64,000 bases of DNA from Aphrophora alni (Eukaryota; Arthropoda; Insecta; Hemiptera; Aphrophoridae), in the NCBI GenBank assembly GCA_963513935.1, contig OY740772.1:17082098-17146097 (forward strand), given 5' to 3'. Both the position numbers and the translations under genes were made by a program. How positions within the stretch are numbered: position 1 is the stretch's first letter; each line of letters begins with the position of its first letter. Below the pieces are notes generated by a model. That model was given only the letters and a program-made list of their open reading frames with translations. It searched no databases and was not told where the DNA came from. Below are positions 45,916 through 56,879 of this stretch, piece by piece.

Positions 45916-46779
45916 CTTCTTAATATATACATATCTAAGAGGCCTTTCAGAGACTAACTGACATCAAGAAAGTAGTGATATATATATAATTACTAGGCTC
46001 AAAAACATACCAGAAAACCAAGACATATTTATAGGGGAATTTGATGAGTAAACCCATTATTATTTTACTATGAGAGGAGGAGTGTTGTCTATTTTGACGT
46101 CAGCGATTTATCAAACCTCAATGAGTAGTATCTATGAATATTTTCATCTGTTGGTTCCAAAAGGGATATTACAGAATATCGAATATTTTCAAGTGTTATT
46201 CCGGCCAATAAATTCAGTTACAAGGTCACTGACTAATCGATACAGTAGGCATTGACATCGCGACCTGATCTGTTTCAATTAGCGTAAAAGTGAAACTGCT
46301 TTGCAAATCTGATGAATGAGCAAAGGTTCAGCTTTCACACTCCATGACGGCAACGATTTGTGAACACTGCTAGTAATTATTAACCGAGTACAGTCTGAAA
46401 CGTTCAACTTTCAGTGATCTAAATAGTTTTGACTGCGAGGAATTATTGGAGTATAACGAATAATTTGTCTGTCTGTCCATCTGGCGGGTCATTGCTTGGA
46501 ACTGTGACATATTTATAGAAGAGAATAAACACTGGTTACAAGGTCATGCTTTCAGAACTTGTAGAGTGTTTTGTAACTGAATTGGTTCTACTTAGGGTTA
46601 CGCGTTAGGACAAGGTAAAACATGAGAACAATATGGCGCTTATAGTGATTTTAGAAAATGGCTGCCAAGAACACGGTTAACACGCCTAAATTGATCGATT
46701 CACAAATATTTGTTGAAAAGTTTAATTTTAAGTAAACAGTACGAAAAGACCCTACACATTTTGTCTCTCGTCCATTCTT

Positions 46780-47420
46780 AAAACTAAATAGAAAACGAAT
46801 ATTCACTAAAAATTTCAGTTCGGTAGTTGTTTGTTTAAAAGTGAAAATGAACAATGGAGGACGTTTATGAAAAAATGTATAGGGCTTCAATTTTGCTTGA
46901 TATGTAAACACGCTCTTAACGTAAATCGTATTTGGTCAAAAGCAAACGATGGCGGTTTATTTTTTATTACTTGCGATTTTGCACACAGGTTTGGGTTATT
47001 AATGTTCACATTTCACTTAAATTTCATCGAAATCGGTATAGACGGTTTTGAGAAATTACGTCTTTTAACTTACCTCACGAATTAAAATTTTGAAGAGTTT
47101 GCAAGCAATGCGTTTTGTTTGATTCGTAGGGGTTATATTTGAGCAAAATTGATAAAAACTGTTACCCTGTTTTGATGAAATTTTCCGTTTGTGGGTTTTT
47201 TCCTTTATGGCAGCCGTCTCAAAATTTTGAGTTCGAGAAAATTAAAAAAGACCCCAGTTACGTCGTATTAAATGTAATACAGTTCTTTATAATGTCCGTT
47301 TTGTACGGACGAACTTTACACTATAAAACCAGTTATTACCTAGTATACGAATAATGAAATTTTGTAACCTCAAAAAAAATATTATTTTTGACTCGTCCTC
47401 ACATTTTGGGTCATATAATA
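46780..47420 (-). repeat. Dispersed repeat D, minus copy
   Basis: 'gttcacatttcacttaaatt', 'catcgaaatcggtatagacg', 'gcaagcaatgcgttttgttt', 'gtaggggttatatttgagca' and 'cgttttgtacggacgaactt' follow the order of 36625-37335. Overlapping open frames on both strands are shadows of the repeat. Confidence 0.55.
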
Positions 47421-47529
47421 TAGAAAGAAAAAATATTTCACGTTTTCTGTTTGTTGAAGTTGCTTTCTGCACATATTTTGTTTTCAAGTCGAAAAACCTT
47501 TCGGGTAAATTTATTAGGCCCCTAGTCCC

Positions 47530-47840
47530 CGAATACTCGAATAGCGTCCGGGTCGAAAAAGAACAAAAGTTGATCAAGAGAGACCCAATCGTAAAGATGA
47601 AAGAGAGGGATCTAACCCGAGACTATAAACAAAGTGTAGATCCAGTAGGTCCTCGAGTACACCACACACGCACTCCCTGTAAGTGAGACCTGAGGGTAAC
47701 TAGTAGTGAATTCGGGTGTGGTGAACCCGAGGACTTTACTGGACCTTGAGTTAGATCCTTCTCTTTCATCTTTCCTATCAGGTCTCTCTCTTGACCAATT
47801 CTTGTTCTCTTCCAACCCTGACGCTATTAAGGACGATAGC
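47530..47840. repeat. Head-to-head pair of S repeats
   Basis: A plus S copy (47555-47700: 'aagagagacccaatcgtaaa', 'gagagggatctaacccgaga', 'gtgtagatccagtaggtcct') runs into a minus copy (47700-47840: 'ggactttactggaccttgag', 'tccttctctttcatctttcc', 'accaattcttgttctcttcc'). The two form an inverted repeat of about 280 bp. Open frames of 110 and 84 codons on the two strands run through it and are not taken as genes. Confidence 0.75.
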
Positions 47841-47859
47841 GGCTTCAAAACTAAAAATA

Positions 47860-48235
47860 GGAACAATAAAATTAGAATAGGGGGCCATAGTGTAGTCGTA
47901 TAGAATCCTATTGAAAATTTTTAAAATCGTATTAAAAATCTGAAAATGACAGCCATTTTAAACTTGATATTTCGAGTGTTATTCACACACTATCATTATT
48001 TGCAGATTTCAATTCTGCATGTATGGTACCAACCTCACTTCTTTACGATGAAAAATACCGAAGTTATTGTCAAAAATGTAATTTCAAAGCTTGACAACCT
48101 AAGAGAATATGATCTTATTTAGTTACAAGAGGCGGGAGGACGTGAAGGATTCTTCAAATATGTACAGCTTCGACGCTCGGCAGGACCGAGACACTGAAAC
48201 GGGCGAAAAGAGTAGACTTTGTAATATATTGACAT
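47860..48235 (+). repeat. Dispersed repeat M, plus copy
   Basis: 'gaatcctattgaaaattttt', 'aaaatgacagccattttaaa', 'cagatttcaattctgcatgt', 'tctttacgatgaaaaatacc' and the end 'accgagacactgaaacgggc'. Confidence 0.65.
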
Positions 48236-48639
48236 CTTTGATATAGTGATATAGTGATATACTGATTAAGACTTCCTTCATCTACCTATATAATTAAATA
48301 TTTTCCTACAAGGCCCAAAAAAACAATTTTACACTTAGATATTCTGCTTGTTTTACATTGTATGATGGGGTTTGGTAGGTACTATGATGAGACCCGATAA
48401 ACTTTTTCTTCTCTTTAGATGTTACGAGATTGAGTGTGTTCATTTTGTTTTTGTTTACGGATTAAACTATCAATTAAGAAGCTCTTGACGTTAGTCTAAT
48501 CACCTACTGTTGGAAGTCTGTAGATAAGACGAGGGTTATTAGATCTGTGCTGTTCTGTTCTGAAGCAAAGTGTTGTGGGTTTCTTGTAACAATGTGATGA
48601 TGAATTTGAAAATCATGAAACAATTTTGGCTTTTGTTTT

Positions 48640-48930
48640 TTATAGATCGTCCTCAGCAAACCGAAAAAGAGATTTCCGACTGTTTTCTTTCATTTACGTA
48701 AGGATGATACCGGTAAAAAAAATAAGATAGGAGCTTGAAATTTGGTATAAAGGACTATAGTGCCCTCATATAGAACCCTATTGAATTTCAGAAAAAAATT
48801 GAATTGAAAATGTCAAAATGGGGACTATTTAAACAGTTTATCTTAAATTAGATAATTGAATATTTCTCAAAATTCTACGATGACAAATAACGAAATAGCA
48901 ACTCCATATCATTTACCGTTAAAACGATGA
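48640..48930 (+). repeat. Dispersed repeat M, plus copy
   Basis: 'aaataagataggagcttgaa', 'atttggtataaaggactata', 'tcatatagaaccctattgaa' and 'tacgatgacaaataacgaaa'. The centre has 'caaaatggggactattt' in place of the usual core, and the last part merges with V-like 'catttaccgttaaaacgatg'. Confidence 0.6.
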
Positions 48931-49504
48931 TTTTTCTTGGTTGAAAACCCAAAATCGCAGCTAAGAGGGGCTCCACACTTTGCTTGTTGCGTTTACTTTC
49001 AGCGGTACAACTCCAATAAAAAAAAAAAAAATAGACCTCAAATGTTCTGTGTAAACGCGTACCCTATTTTCGTTTCTTTTATCGGTGTAAATAAGAATAA
49101 AACGTTTACAAAAGTCTGTCACGAAGTTGTAACTTTAGGAATTAAATGTAGCTAAACAGTAATTTGTGTACCTAGTTTTCTTGGAATGGATTGTACCGTC
49201 AGGCTAGGGAAGCAAGTAGAAGGGAGGACACGCCCCTTACACCAGACACAATCCTAGTCTGAGGCTACTGTAGGTAGAAAACTTAGCATTCTAGGAAGTA
49301 TGTTTACATAAACTTTTAGATTGGTTTTAATTTGAGGAATAAGCTCCTGAAGTTTTGAAACACCCTGTATCTTTACTCGTATACACTGCACAAGAAATAC
49401 TGGCCTTCATCCAATCAATATAACATTTTCGCTCAAAACTCCTTACGAACAATCCTAGTTCTTGGACACGTGGAACTCACAGCTCGCTAGATCCACCCCG
49501 GGTT

Positions 49505-49690
49505 GATTTTGTGGTGTCCTCCAGATTGCGAACAGTCCAGATTACGAACATGTCTATTTATATTGTTGGGTGTGTGGGGGTGTGGTACCTGTGGAGGAGT
49601 CCAGATTGCGAACACATTCCGGTATGTTCCTGATAAGCAACGTAGTCTCCGGCGCTTGAGTAGTCAGTCACACGGGCACAATTGTTGTCT
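49505..49690 (+). other. GC-richer patch with three short direct repeats
   Basis: 'ccagattgcgaaca' (near 49521), 'ccagattacgaaca' (near 49536) and 'ccagattgcgaaca' (near 49600) occur around a G/T-rich segment ('gggtgtgtgggggtgtgg'). A 127-codon open frame starting at 49503 crosses it but has no recognised domain. It could be a promoter, a 5' exon or a minor repeat; nothing decides between them. Confidence 0.3.
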
Positions 49691-50164
49691 TTCTGCTTGT
49701 ATAATACAAAGCAGCTTTTATATTAACAGAACAGTGATATCAGTCAACTTTGTTACAACGGTCGCTAGCGCATACGGTGGTGCTATTCGGTACTATTTAA
49801 AACTTGATTTATTTCGCTACGAAATGACACCAAAACAATCTCTGTATGTAATCTCAATAAATTTACATGAATTAACAAAGTTGTAAATTTTTGAAGCACT
49901 CGCGTGATCAGCTGATTATTGACTCTGAGATGAGTTATTGACAATTACAAAGTAATGTTTAGTTATGTCATTGCCGCTAATTATTATGCCTTCTCTTTTA
50001 AAAGGTTAAGCTATTTGTTTGTATTAATGTCTGTGAAGCATGGAAATGTGTTCCAGAAGTAATAATTTTTTTACAATTAGTTATGTTTAACCTCAATGAC
50101 AAACTTAGTCAAGGTAACTTGTAGATATTACTTGAACAATTAGTTGTTGATTTCCTCATTCTGA

Positions 50165-50226
50165 GAGGTGTCGTGATAGCAGAGCGTGTGACTGTTAGGA
50201 TCGAGAGTTCGAGTCCAGGTTAATCC
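50165..50226 (+). mobile_element. tRNA-like SINE head or tRNA pseudogene
   Basis: 'gatagcagagcgtg' resembles a pol III A box and 'gagttcgagtcc' a B box, about 30 bases apart. The surrounding bases do not fold into a proper T stem or acceptor stem, so this is not a functional tRNA. A tRNA-derived SINE head is the likeliest reading. Confidence 0.4.
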
Positions 50227-50479
50227 AGTATCTTTTTCGTTTGATTTTTGTTGGTTTCCCGTCATTGTCATGATATATTTGTTTTGGTGGGAGGAGTATG
50301 AAAATTATAATTTTAAGAAAAAAGGTTTTACACCCACTTTATTTACAGGGTGAGTCATTTGAGGGTGTCATATTTCAGGTGTGGGTTCAAGGCTGTCTGT
50401 TATATTTGTTTTGTAAAACCAATGTTTTGAGAAATTGGGCATTCAAAATTTTAAACAGTTGACATTTTGAAAATCAAAT

Positions 50480-50860
50480 AAAAGTTTCGTTATTTGATGT
50501 AGGCACTGATAAAATTGCATACAAAATTTGGTATGTCACCATATTTAAGCCAGATATCCAGACTTTTTTTTTTAATTTCTATGGTTTACAATTTGGGGGT
50601 AATTGTTACAAATCGCTCAAACGATTTTGATAAAATTTTGTTCAAGTGTAGTCTCTAAGAACGTAAACGTCACCTCTTCAAAAATGCCGTTTGTGAGATA
50701 TCGGTAAAAAAATACCCAAAACTCTGTCGTTATCATATTATAAAAATGTAATTTCTCAAAATCGGCGCTACCGATTCTTTCAAATTATATACAAATTTAA
50801 AGATTAATAACACAAACCAGAGTAAAACGGAAATAAAAACATAAAAAACGCAGTACCAAC
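50480..50860 (+). repeat. Dispersed repeat D, plus copy
   Basis: 'cacaaaatttggtatgtcac'-like start, 'caaacgattttgataaaatt', 'ttgttcaagtgtagtctcta', 'tctcaaaatcggcgctaccg' and 'aaatttaaagattaataaca' in D order. Confidence 0.55.
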
Positions 50861-51294
50861 TAATACGTAATGAAATAATATTTTGGTAATGTAAACTATG
50901 TCACATGATTAATCGTGATAAACTGTGAACACGTTTAAAACACAAAAGACCCGAGCGTTAAATAAGACATGATTATTCAAATCTCTTTATTACAATCAAC
51001 GTCATAAGGGTAATTAAACACGGGTTATTTCATTTTTATTTTTATAGTTCTCTTACAAAGAAAATTCGCTGCGTATAATGACTTTCTGTCTGTCTTGTTG
51101 AACAATTTGCTTTGTCATTTCATTTGTTAATTTTACTTTTCATATCTGACTGCTGTGTGTATTTTGTTAGCTCATGATTATCATGTTCTAAAGTTCATTG
51201 AACTGGAATTTAATTTGTTATCAGAATATATCATTAATTATTGTATGTGTTATGTATTGTGTAAGCTTTAAATTTGTTACAGTTGTATAGTAAT

Positions 51295-51960
51295 AAACAA
51301 TGCACAAACTTTCTCATTCACACATTCCCAAAACCAATACGAACGAAAATTTTAATCGTAGTCAATTAGAATTGAAAATAAACCTTGTGCACTGTCTTTG
51401 AAAAAAGATTTATATTTTAAGGATGAGCCATAAACATGTTCTAAACTTAAGTCGTATTTGATTAAAATTGAGCTTTTAATGACTTCAGGCTAGTGAGATT
51501 TATTATTTTTTTTTTTTTTACCAATTATTCCTGAACTTTAGTATGTTTTTATTTTAAAATTTACACGTGGGTTTAGGTCGTTAATCTTCAGATTTAACTA
51601 AAATTTGAACTAAATCGTTTAGGCCGAAACTAGGAAAATAGTGGTTTTTTAACAGAGCCTAATTGAAAGTCACAAACTCACATTGTTGGATATATGGCGA
51701 CGAATAGTTAGTTAGAGGCGATTTTGTGTTTTTTCTTCTATGACAGTAGTTTGGAATCATCGAAAAACTAAACAAAAAAGTCCCGAAATAGTCCAAATAC
51801 GTATAATATTTGATTAAAATCTGTATGCATTTGGGCTGTAGAAAGAGACAAACATTATTCGAAAAAAAACCCATTTTTTGGACTCAGGGGACCACAAATC
51901 GACATCGATTTTTGACTTATCTCTTAACTTTTCCTATACTGTATATATGAAAAAGGAAGA
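51295..51960 (-). repeat. Dispersed repeat D, long minus copy
   Basis: Begins with the inverted terminus 'caatgcacaaactttctcat' and 'cacattcccaaaaccaatac', then 'gtttaggtcgttaatcttca', 'gatttaactaaaatttgaac' and 'caaatacgtataatatttga'. Nearly complete. Confidence 0.6.
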
Positions 51961-52125
51961 AAACTATAGTTGGCGACTTTATTTTATCATATTTTCTTTC
52001 TTTTCTTATCAAACGTTGGAAATTAAAACAGCTGATTTATTAGAAGTTAAGTTAACCAATAAGATTCATTATTATTATCATAATATTATATAATATTATT
52101 TCTGTTACGTCACATACAGACTTAC

Positions 52126-52212
52126 ATCAGGTTAGGTTAGGTAAGGTTAGGTTAGGGTTATTTTGGTGAGGTTAGGTTGGGTTAAGTAAGGTTAGGTTAG
52201 GTAAGGCTAACC
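52126..52212 (+). repeat. Degenerate telomere-like (TTAGG)n run
   Basis: Repeated 'ggttaggttaggtaaggtta' with scattered changes over about 85 bp. It is followed by 'aacattatcatcgtaatatt', which resembles the R-repeat sequence after its own 'gaggttaggtt', so the run may be an expanded part of repeat R. Confidence 0.6.
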
Positions 52213-52436
52213 AACAAGATCCGCTAAACATTATCATCGTAATATTATATATTATTTCTATTGTGTCGCATACAGGCTTATTGTTAGGGTTTTTCTCTTT
52301 TATAAGACGAAACTGTCATAATATCACACAAAATTTCATCCTGTTGGAATGTTAATCTACATTTTATTACTTAATTCTGTAAATGAAAACTTTAATTTTA
52401 CGTTTTGTGTAATTTCTCATTTGGAATTAATATGAA

Positions 52437-53359
52437 GGGTGTCCAGATACTACTCGACCAAACTTCAGGAACTGATTGGGTGAGACAAAAAATACAAGAA
52501 ATACCATATTATAATATATAGTTCTATTTTGCTTAGTTTTATTAATTTATTAATCTGCCATTTTGGTTTTTTACAAACAAAGTTATAACTTTGAAAATAT
52601 ATATGATATTGCATGTGTGTTCAGATTTGGTACACACATTTTTTAAGTAACGATTTATACGTGATTCAAAGCAAAGAATTTATTTAGAATATTCTTAAAA
52701 TGGATGTATCCTAAATTTTATCAGGAGTCAAAACTGTTTCCTTATTTAATGACAAACAAAATGGTTTTTGAATATTTACTGTACCTTGAAGCATAATCAA
52801 CTTATCAACAAAAACTGAAAACATAATCGTCTACTACACCAAAGATAATAAAATCTATGAAACTGTAATTAGATGCATCGATTTTGTTATTGTTATTAAA
52901 AATTGTCAAAATTCACAATTTTTTTTGCCTAATCTTGGGTGTTTTAGACAATTACCAAGAAATTAGGTTTAATTTTTTTGTCGATAAGTTAATTATTTTT
53001 CAATATACAGTAAAAATACAAAAATCGGTTTGTTTGTCATTAAAAAGCGAAAGTTTTTATCTCATAAATATTTTATAAAGTTAAAGGTTTTCATGATATT
53101 TGACGTTAAAAATTTAAAACGACAGCCATTTTGAAAATATAAGTAATTCGTTTTTGAAAACGTTACATAAAAAATGCGTATACTAAATCTGAACTCAATA
53201 TCCTATATATTTCCAACGTTATAAGTTTTTGTGAAAAAGAAAATGGCGGATAAACGAAAAACTAAGCAAAATAGAACTAGGCTACTGTATTTTGATACAT
53301 AGCATTTCTTGTAGATTTTGTCCTATCCAATTAGTGTCTGAAATTTGGTCGAGACACCC
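52437..53359. mobile_element. 0.92-kb element with about 100-bp terminal inverted repeats (family V)
   Basis: The left end 'gggtgtccagatactactcg' runs to 'agttctattttgcttag' near 52538. The right end from 'ctaagcaaaatagaactagg' near 53262 to 'cgagacaccc' is its imperfect complement. The interior has two 'cgccattttggtttt' or 'aaaatggcggataaacg' segments close to the arms, typical of V. No transposase frame longer than 64 codons occurs, so it would be non-autonomous. A target duplication could not be assigned. It suggests that the scattered 'gggtgtcc' pieces are fragments of a terminal-inverted-repeat DNA element. Confidence 0.75.
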
Positions 53360-53409
53360 TTTATTAGCTAAGACACGTGCTCTGTTCCATTCTTTGACAT
53401 TTGATAACG

Positions 53410-53640
53410 ACATCGGTAAGTAATCCCGAGGTCCCAAGCTGGATCTACAGCTTTTTTCATGTGGTAATGTATTAGAGCCTTTTCTATCAGGACTCTTTTG
53501 AGCAACTCTTGTTTGCTTTCTATCTTAATGTTATTAGAGTATTCAAAGGCTAAGAGTCTTTATTTTATGTGATTTTCTTTCTTTTTTATAAAGAAATCTT
53601 GACTGAGAAGTTTTTCACCTTTAAAACAAATTACGACGAC
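53410..53640 (-). repeat. Dispersed repeat S, minus copy
   Basis: 'agtaatcccgaggtcccaag', 'ctggatctacagctttttt', 'gcaactcttgtttgctttct' and 'caaaggctaagagtctttat'. Confidence 0.6.
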
Positions 53641-53929
53641 CTGGTCAAATATTAAATAATTATGGAATACAATTAACTCTACAGAAAAGGTCCATAAATA
53701 ATCAAGAAATACATCCTTGACAAGAAGACGAAGACAAACGTATTGTTGTGTAAATTACATGTGATTACATCTTTCAATGAGAACGAGGAAATGATTTATT
53801 GTTGATGCGACGTGCAGACGACAAAGCATGCAGTCTGCGCCTTGAATAATTTTTAATTGTAATATTCTATCTAGTATAGAAAGTTATGTCATGGATAAAC
53901 AAAATCGATTTTTAGTTTTTTGCGAAATA

Positions 53930-54125
53930 TATTTTTTCTTCTTGTTTAAAGGCAAAAAACCTTTTGGTCATCATCTCGTTATAAAAAACGAGAGAACAGA
54001 AATTAAATCCTTTGAACACTCTAAAAGCATCAAGATAGAAAAATACAATAGTTAGTCAAGAAAGGGCTTGATAGGAAAGGTGGACTCAGACAGATAGAGT
54101 AAGAGGCAGTCAAGTTGGCGTAACG
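53930..54125 (+). repeat. Dispersed repeat S, plus copy
   Basis: 'aaaggcaaaaaaccttttgg', 'tcatcatctcgttataaaaa', 'gaacactctaaaagcatcaa' and 'agtcaagaaagggcttgata'. With the minus copy at 53410 it forms a widely spaced inverted pair. Confidence 0.55.
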
Positions 54126-54392
54126 CACTACTATTCATTTCACCCACCTACTGCGTACTATTCTGCGTAAAAACATTGTTTCACAACCACTGTCTCTGTA
54201 TATATTCTCATAACAGAGAATGAGCATTTGAGGATCCAAGATCAATGAATAGTTTTTTCTACTTCGGCTAGATGGATGGGGTGGAAGACAGTGGATTTTT
54301 ATGGTTCTCCGTTAATTTGAGCTACTGGGAATTGCATTACCCTACTATACTGACCCGTGGGCAAATCCAGCCATTTTGATGAGACTAAATAT

Positions 54393-54923
54393 AAAATTAA
54401 TAATAAAATGGCCGTATTTGTACAACTGTACCCGATTTGGCGAAATCGAAACATCTCAAAGAAAACGAAGCTTCGCATCTTCAACACAAATGTTAAGTCT
54501 GTTTTGCTGTATGCAAGTGAGACGTGGAAAGTTACAAGTTTAATTACGTCTCGGCTGCAAGTTTTCATCAATAGGTGTCTTCGCCGTATCATGAACATTC
54601 ATTGGCCTGAGATCATTACAAACGAGGATTTATGGAGAGAAACAGGTCAAATTCGGGTCAAACTGCAGATTCAAGAGAGGGAGTGGAGGTGGTTAGGGCA
54701 TAGGCCTACACTGAGGAAGCCAGACGGAACCATTGAGAAAGAGGCCCTAGATTGGAACCCGCAAGGTGTCAGAAGAAGAGATCGACCCCGAGAAACCTGG
54801 AAGAGGACCATTATTAAAGAAGCAAAAGAGGTTAACAAGACTTGGGGAGAAGTGAAGGCACTTGCTGGAGACAGGGACTGATTTAGAGCTCTTCTGGACG
54901 CCCTATGCTCCAATAGGAGATAA
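54393..54923 (+). pseudogene. 5'-truncated LINE ORF2, reverse-transcriptase C-terminus
   Basis: The C-terminal part of a non-LTR retrotransposon polymerase. The translated frame shows FVQLYPIWRNRNIS, TKLRIFNTNVKSVLLYASET, FINRCLRRIMNIHWPEI, WRWLGHRPTLRKPDG, DWNPQGVRRRDRPRETWKR and TWGEVKALAGDRD. These are the conserved blocks (LLYGSETW, CLRRI, GRPRxTW) that follow the catalytic domain in RTE/CR1-like invertebrate LINEs. The catalytic FADD region is absent, so the copy is 5'-truncated, as LINE insertions usually are. A TGA at 54879-54881 interrupts the frame where a tryptophan is usual; reading on gives FRALLDALCSNRR and a stop at 54921. Everything else in the frame is intact, which points to a fairly recent insertion. 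It sits in the receptor intron in the same orientation as the gene. Confidence 0.88.
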
Positions 54924-55238
54924 AAGGAAATAATGTAATGTAAAAAAATATAAAATTAATAATAACTATAACCAAACTATATATTATATGATGTGAAATT
55001 AACTTAATGTTATATTAAAAAATTAAATTAACACATCAAGCAAGATTTGGGAATGGTTTGAACGTGCACAACTCGAACGACGTTTTCTACTTTAAACCTA
55101 AATTTATTAAGTTACGGTTTCAAAAATTAATCCGGTGCACGGTTACCCATGCCTGGACCATACGGCCCTTTCGTAACCCTCTTAATTAACCACTCGTATC
55201 ACGCACTTGATTACATATAAAAAAGCTGAGCGTCTGCC

Positions 55239-55322
55239 ATGAGTTCTCTCCGCGTACTATACTTGGCATTTTGGCTGGCGTTTGCGTGCCTCTTCTTGGT
55301 CACCCGGAGGGTGGAAACATAA
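55239..55322 (+). other. 27-codon ORF resembling a signal peptide
   Basis: ATG to TAA encodes MSSLRVLYLAFWLAFACLFL followed by VTRRVET. The profile is a short n-region with Arg, a 15-residue hydrophobic core and a polar end, as in a secretory signal. It lies in a GC-richer island, unlike its AT-rich flanks. A donor-like 'gg|gtggaa' or 'tg|gtcacc' inside could make it a first coding exon of a nested gene. No downstream partner was identified and chance is possible. Confidence 0.2.
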
Positions 55323-56089
55323 TTAGAAGCCTAAAATGCCCCCTTAATTTATGGCTATAGGCCCCCTCCGAAGTTATTTAGACAACCGATCAAGCGGTGA
55401 TGGAATTCATCACAACTTCAATCATGTTTATATTAACAACCAAATTATGAGTATTTGAATTAATATTTATGTATTGGAAATAGAAATATTGGATTTCTTG
55501 ATTGGAGAGTTGATTTCTGGGTAGAAACAATTTTTTAATAAAATTCAAAAATCCAACATAAAGAATTAAATTATTTTTAGAAAAGCAGAACTTCTTTAGT
55601 AAGAAGTTTGTGTTGTAAACACATCTTATGCCTACCTCATATCAGCATGGACTACTACTTCTTACCACAGATATTACCTAATTTAAAAACGATTACTAAC
55701 AAACCTGCGAAAATATAACTTTTAATTTAGTTTAACCATCTTTACATATAAAAGTTATCCGGATACTTAATATTATCGTAACTAAATGGTTCTTGAGCTT
55801 GATTTTCTTGTGATATGATGCAGATTACGAAAGTAATATTTGTATGACTATATACTTCGAATTGTAAAAAGTTGTTCTGGCTGTACCTATAGGCCAGTTG
55901 GTGACTATTAAAATAGAACTCGGAGCGGTCGGGCAGGGCTAATTGGGGTGGTGATTCTCTACCAACCGTACTAAGCTCTCAGCCGCCATGAATCTTTGAG
56001 GCTGCTATAGATGAAGGAAGGTGTAAATCTAGCTATAGTACCTTTGGATTGCTACAGCTGAACTCACTATAAGTGAAACCCTGCAGGAC

Positions 56090-56410
56090 ACATCTCCCCC
56101 GACAACAAAATTGTTTGTTGAGGAGTTATCGGCAAAAATAATCGTTTATAACTGTTTCAAAATTTCTATTTTTTTTAATTTTGTAAAACCTCCCAACTAT
56201 CCTTTATATAAAAAAAAGGGAAGAAAAGAACATAAAATAAATACCTGTAGTCCTAAAGTAGTCTAATTGTATCAGGTTTAGAAGCAAACAAGAATTTATT
56301 GTTCAAGAGAGACCAAGAATCTTACCTAAAAACACCTAACCTGATTCCTTGGGATCACCACTCTAAGTGAAACCCGGAGGGCAATACAAGACCTAATTCT
56401 CAAATTTGGC
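56090..56410 (+). repeat. Dispersed repeat S, diverged plus copy
   Basis: 'atcaggtttagaagcaaaca', 'agaatttattgttcaagaga', 'gaccaagaatcttacctaaa' and 'ggatcaccactctaagtgaa' match S with insertions. A related end ('ttgctacagctgaactcact', 'ataagtgaaaccctgcagg') precedes it near 56050. Confidence 0.45.
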
Positions 56411-56879
56411 CCTACCAATTAAGTTAAAATTTCTGTGCAAATTAAAAATAATGACATTTATAGAAATACGAAATACAAGCTCGGCCGCTCTCATTTAAAA
56501 CTCGAATCTAATCAAATATGACTTACGAGTTGTTAAACATAGAATCGTTCTTCTGTTATTTCGTAATAGGTTTTTTATAATCATGTTGCAAATGTGCCCT
56601 TAGATTAATTTTAATATTAGTAGAAATAATTTACCATGAATGGACTTAATTATTGCATAAATAATAAGTGTATAACCACATAAATGTGTTAATCGAAGTC
56701 AAGACTAAGATCGTTTTCTCACGCTCAAAATTATACATTCACAAAATCATTAAACTTATTTTCAAAATAAAATTTACAAATATATAAAAATGCATAGTTT
56801 AATAATATTAAATAAAATATTGACCTACAAGAAGAGGTGGAGATGATTATAACGTATTATTTGTCCAGTATACGAAGTA

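Noticed and set aside
46651..47577. Several 60-96 codon open frames on both strands
   Set aside because: They fall inside a minus-oriented D repeat and have no domain resemblance.
47354..47866. Open frames of 110 and 84 codons on opposite strands
   Set aside because: Both run through repeat D and the inverted S pair, and similar peptides appear wherever S copies lie.
49503..49886. 127-codon Cys-rich secreted protein
   Set aside because: There is no clear signal peptide followed by a conserved cysteine pattern, and the composition changes abruptly halfway; chance openness is likelier.
50165..50226. Functional tRNA gene
   Set aside because: Box A- and box B-like sequences are present but the T stem and acceptor stem do not pair.
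55216..55224. TATA box for the 55239 mini-ORF
   Set aside because: It lies only about 15-20 bases before the ATG, so transcription would start at or after the start codon.
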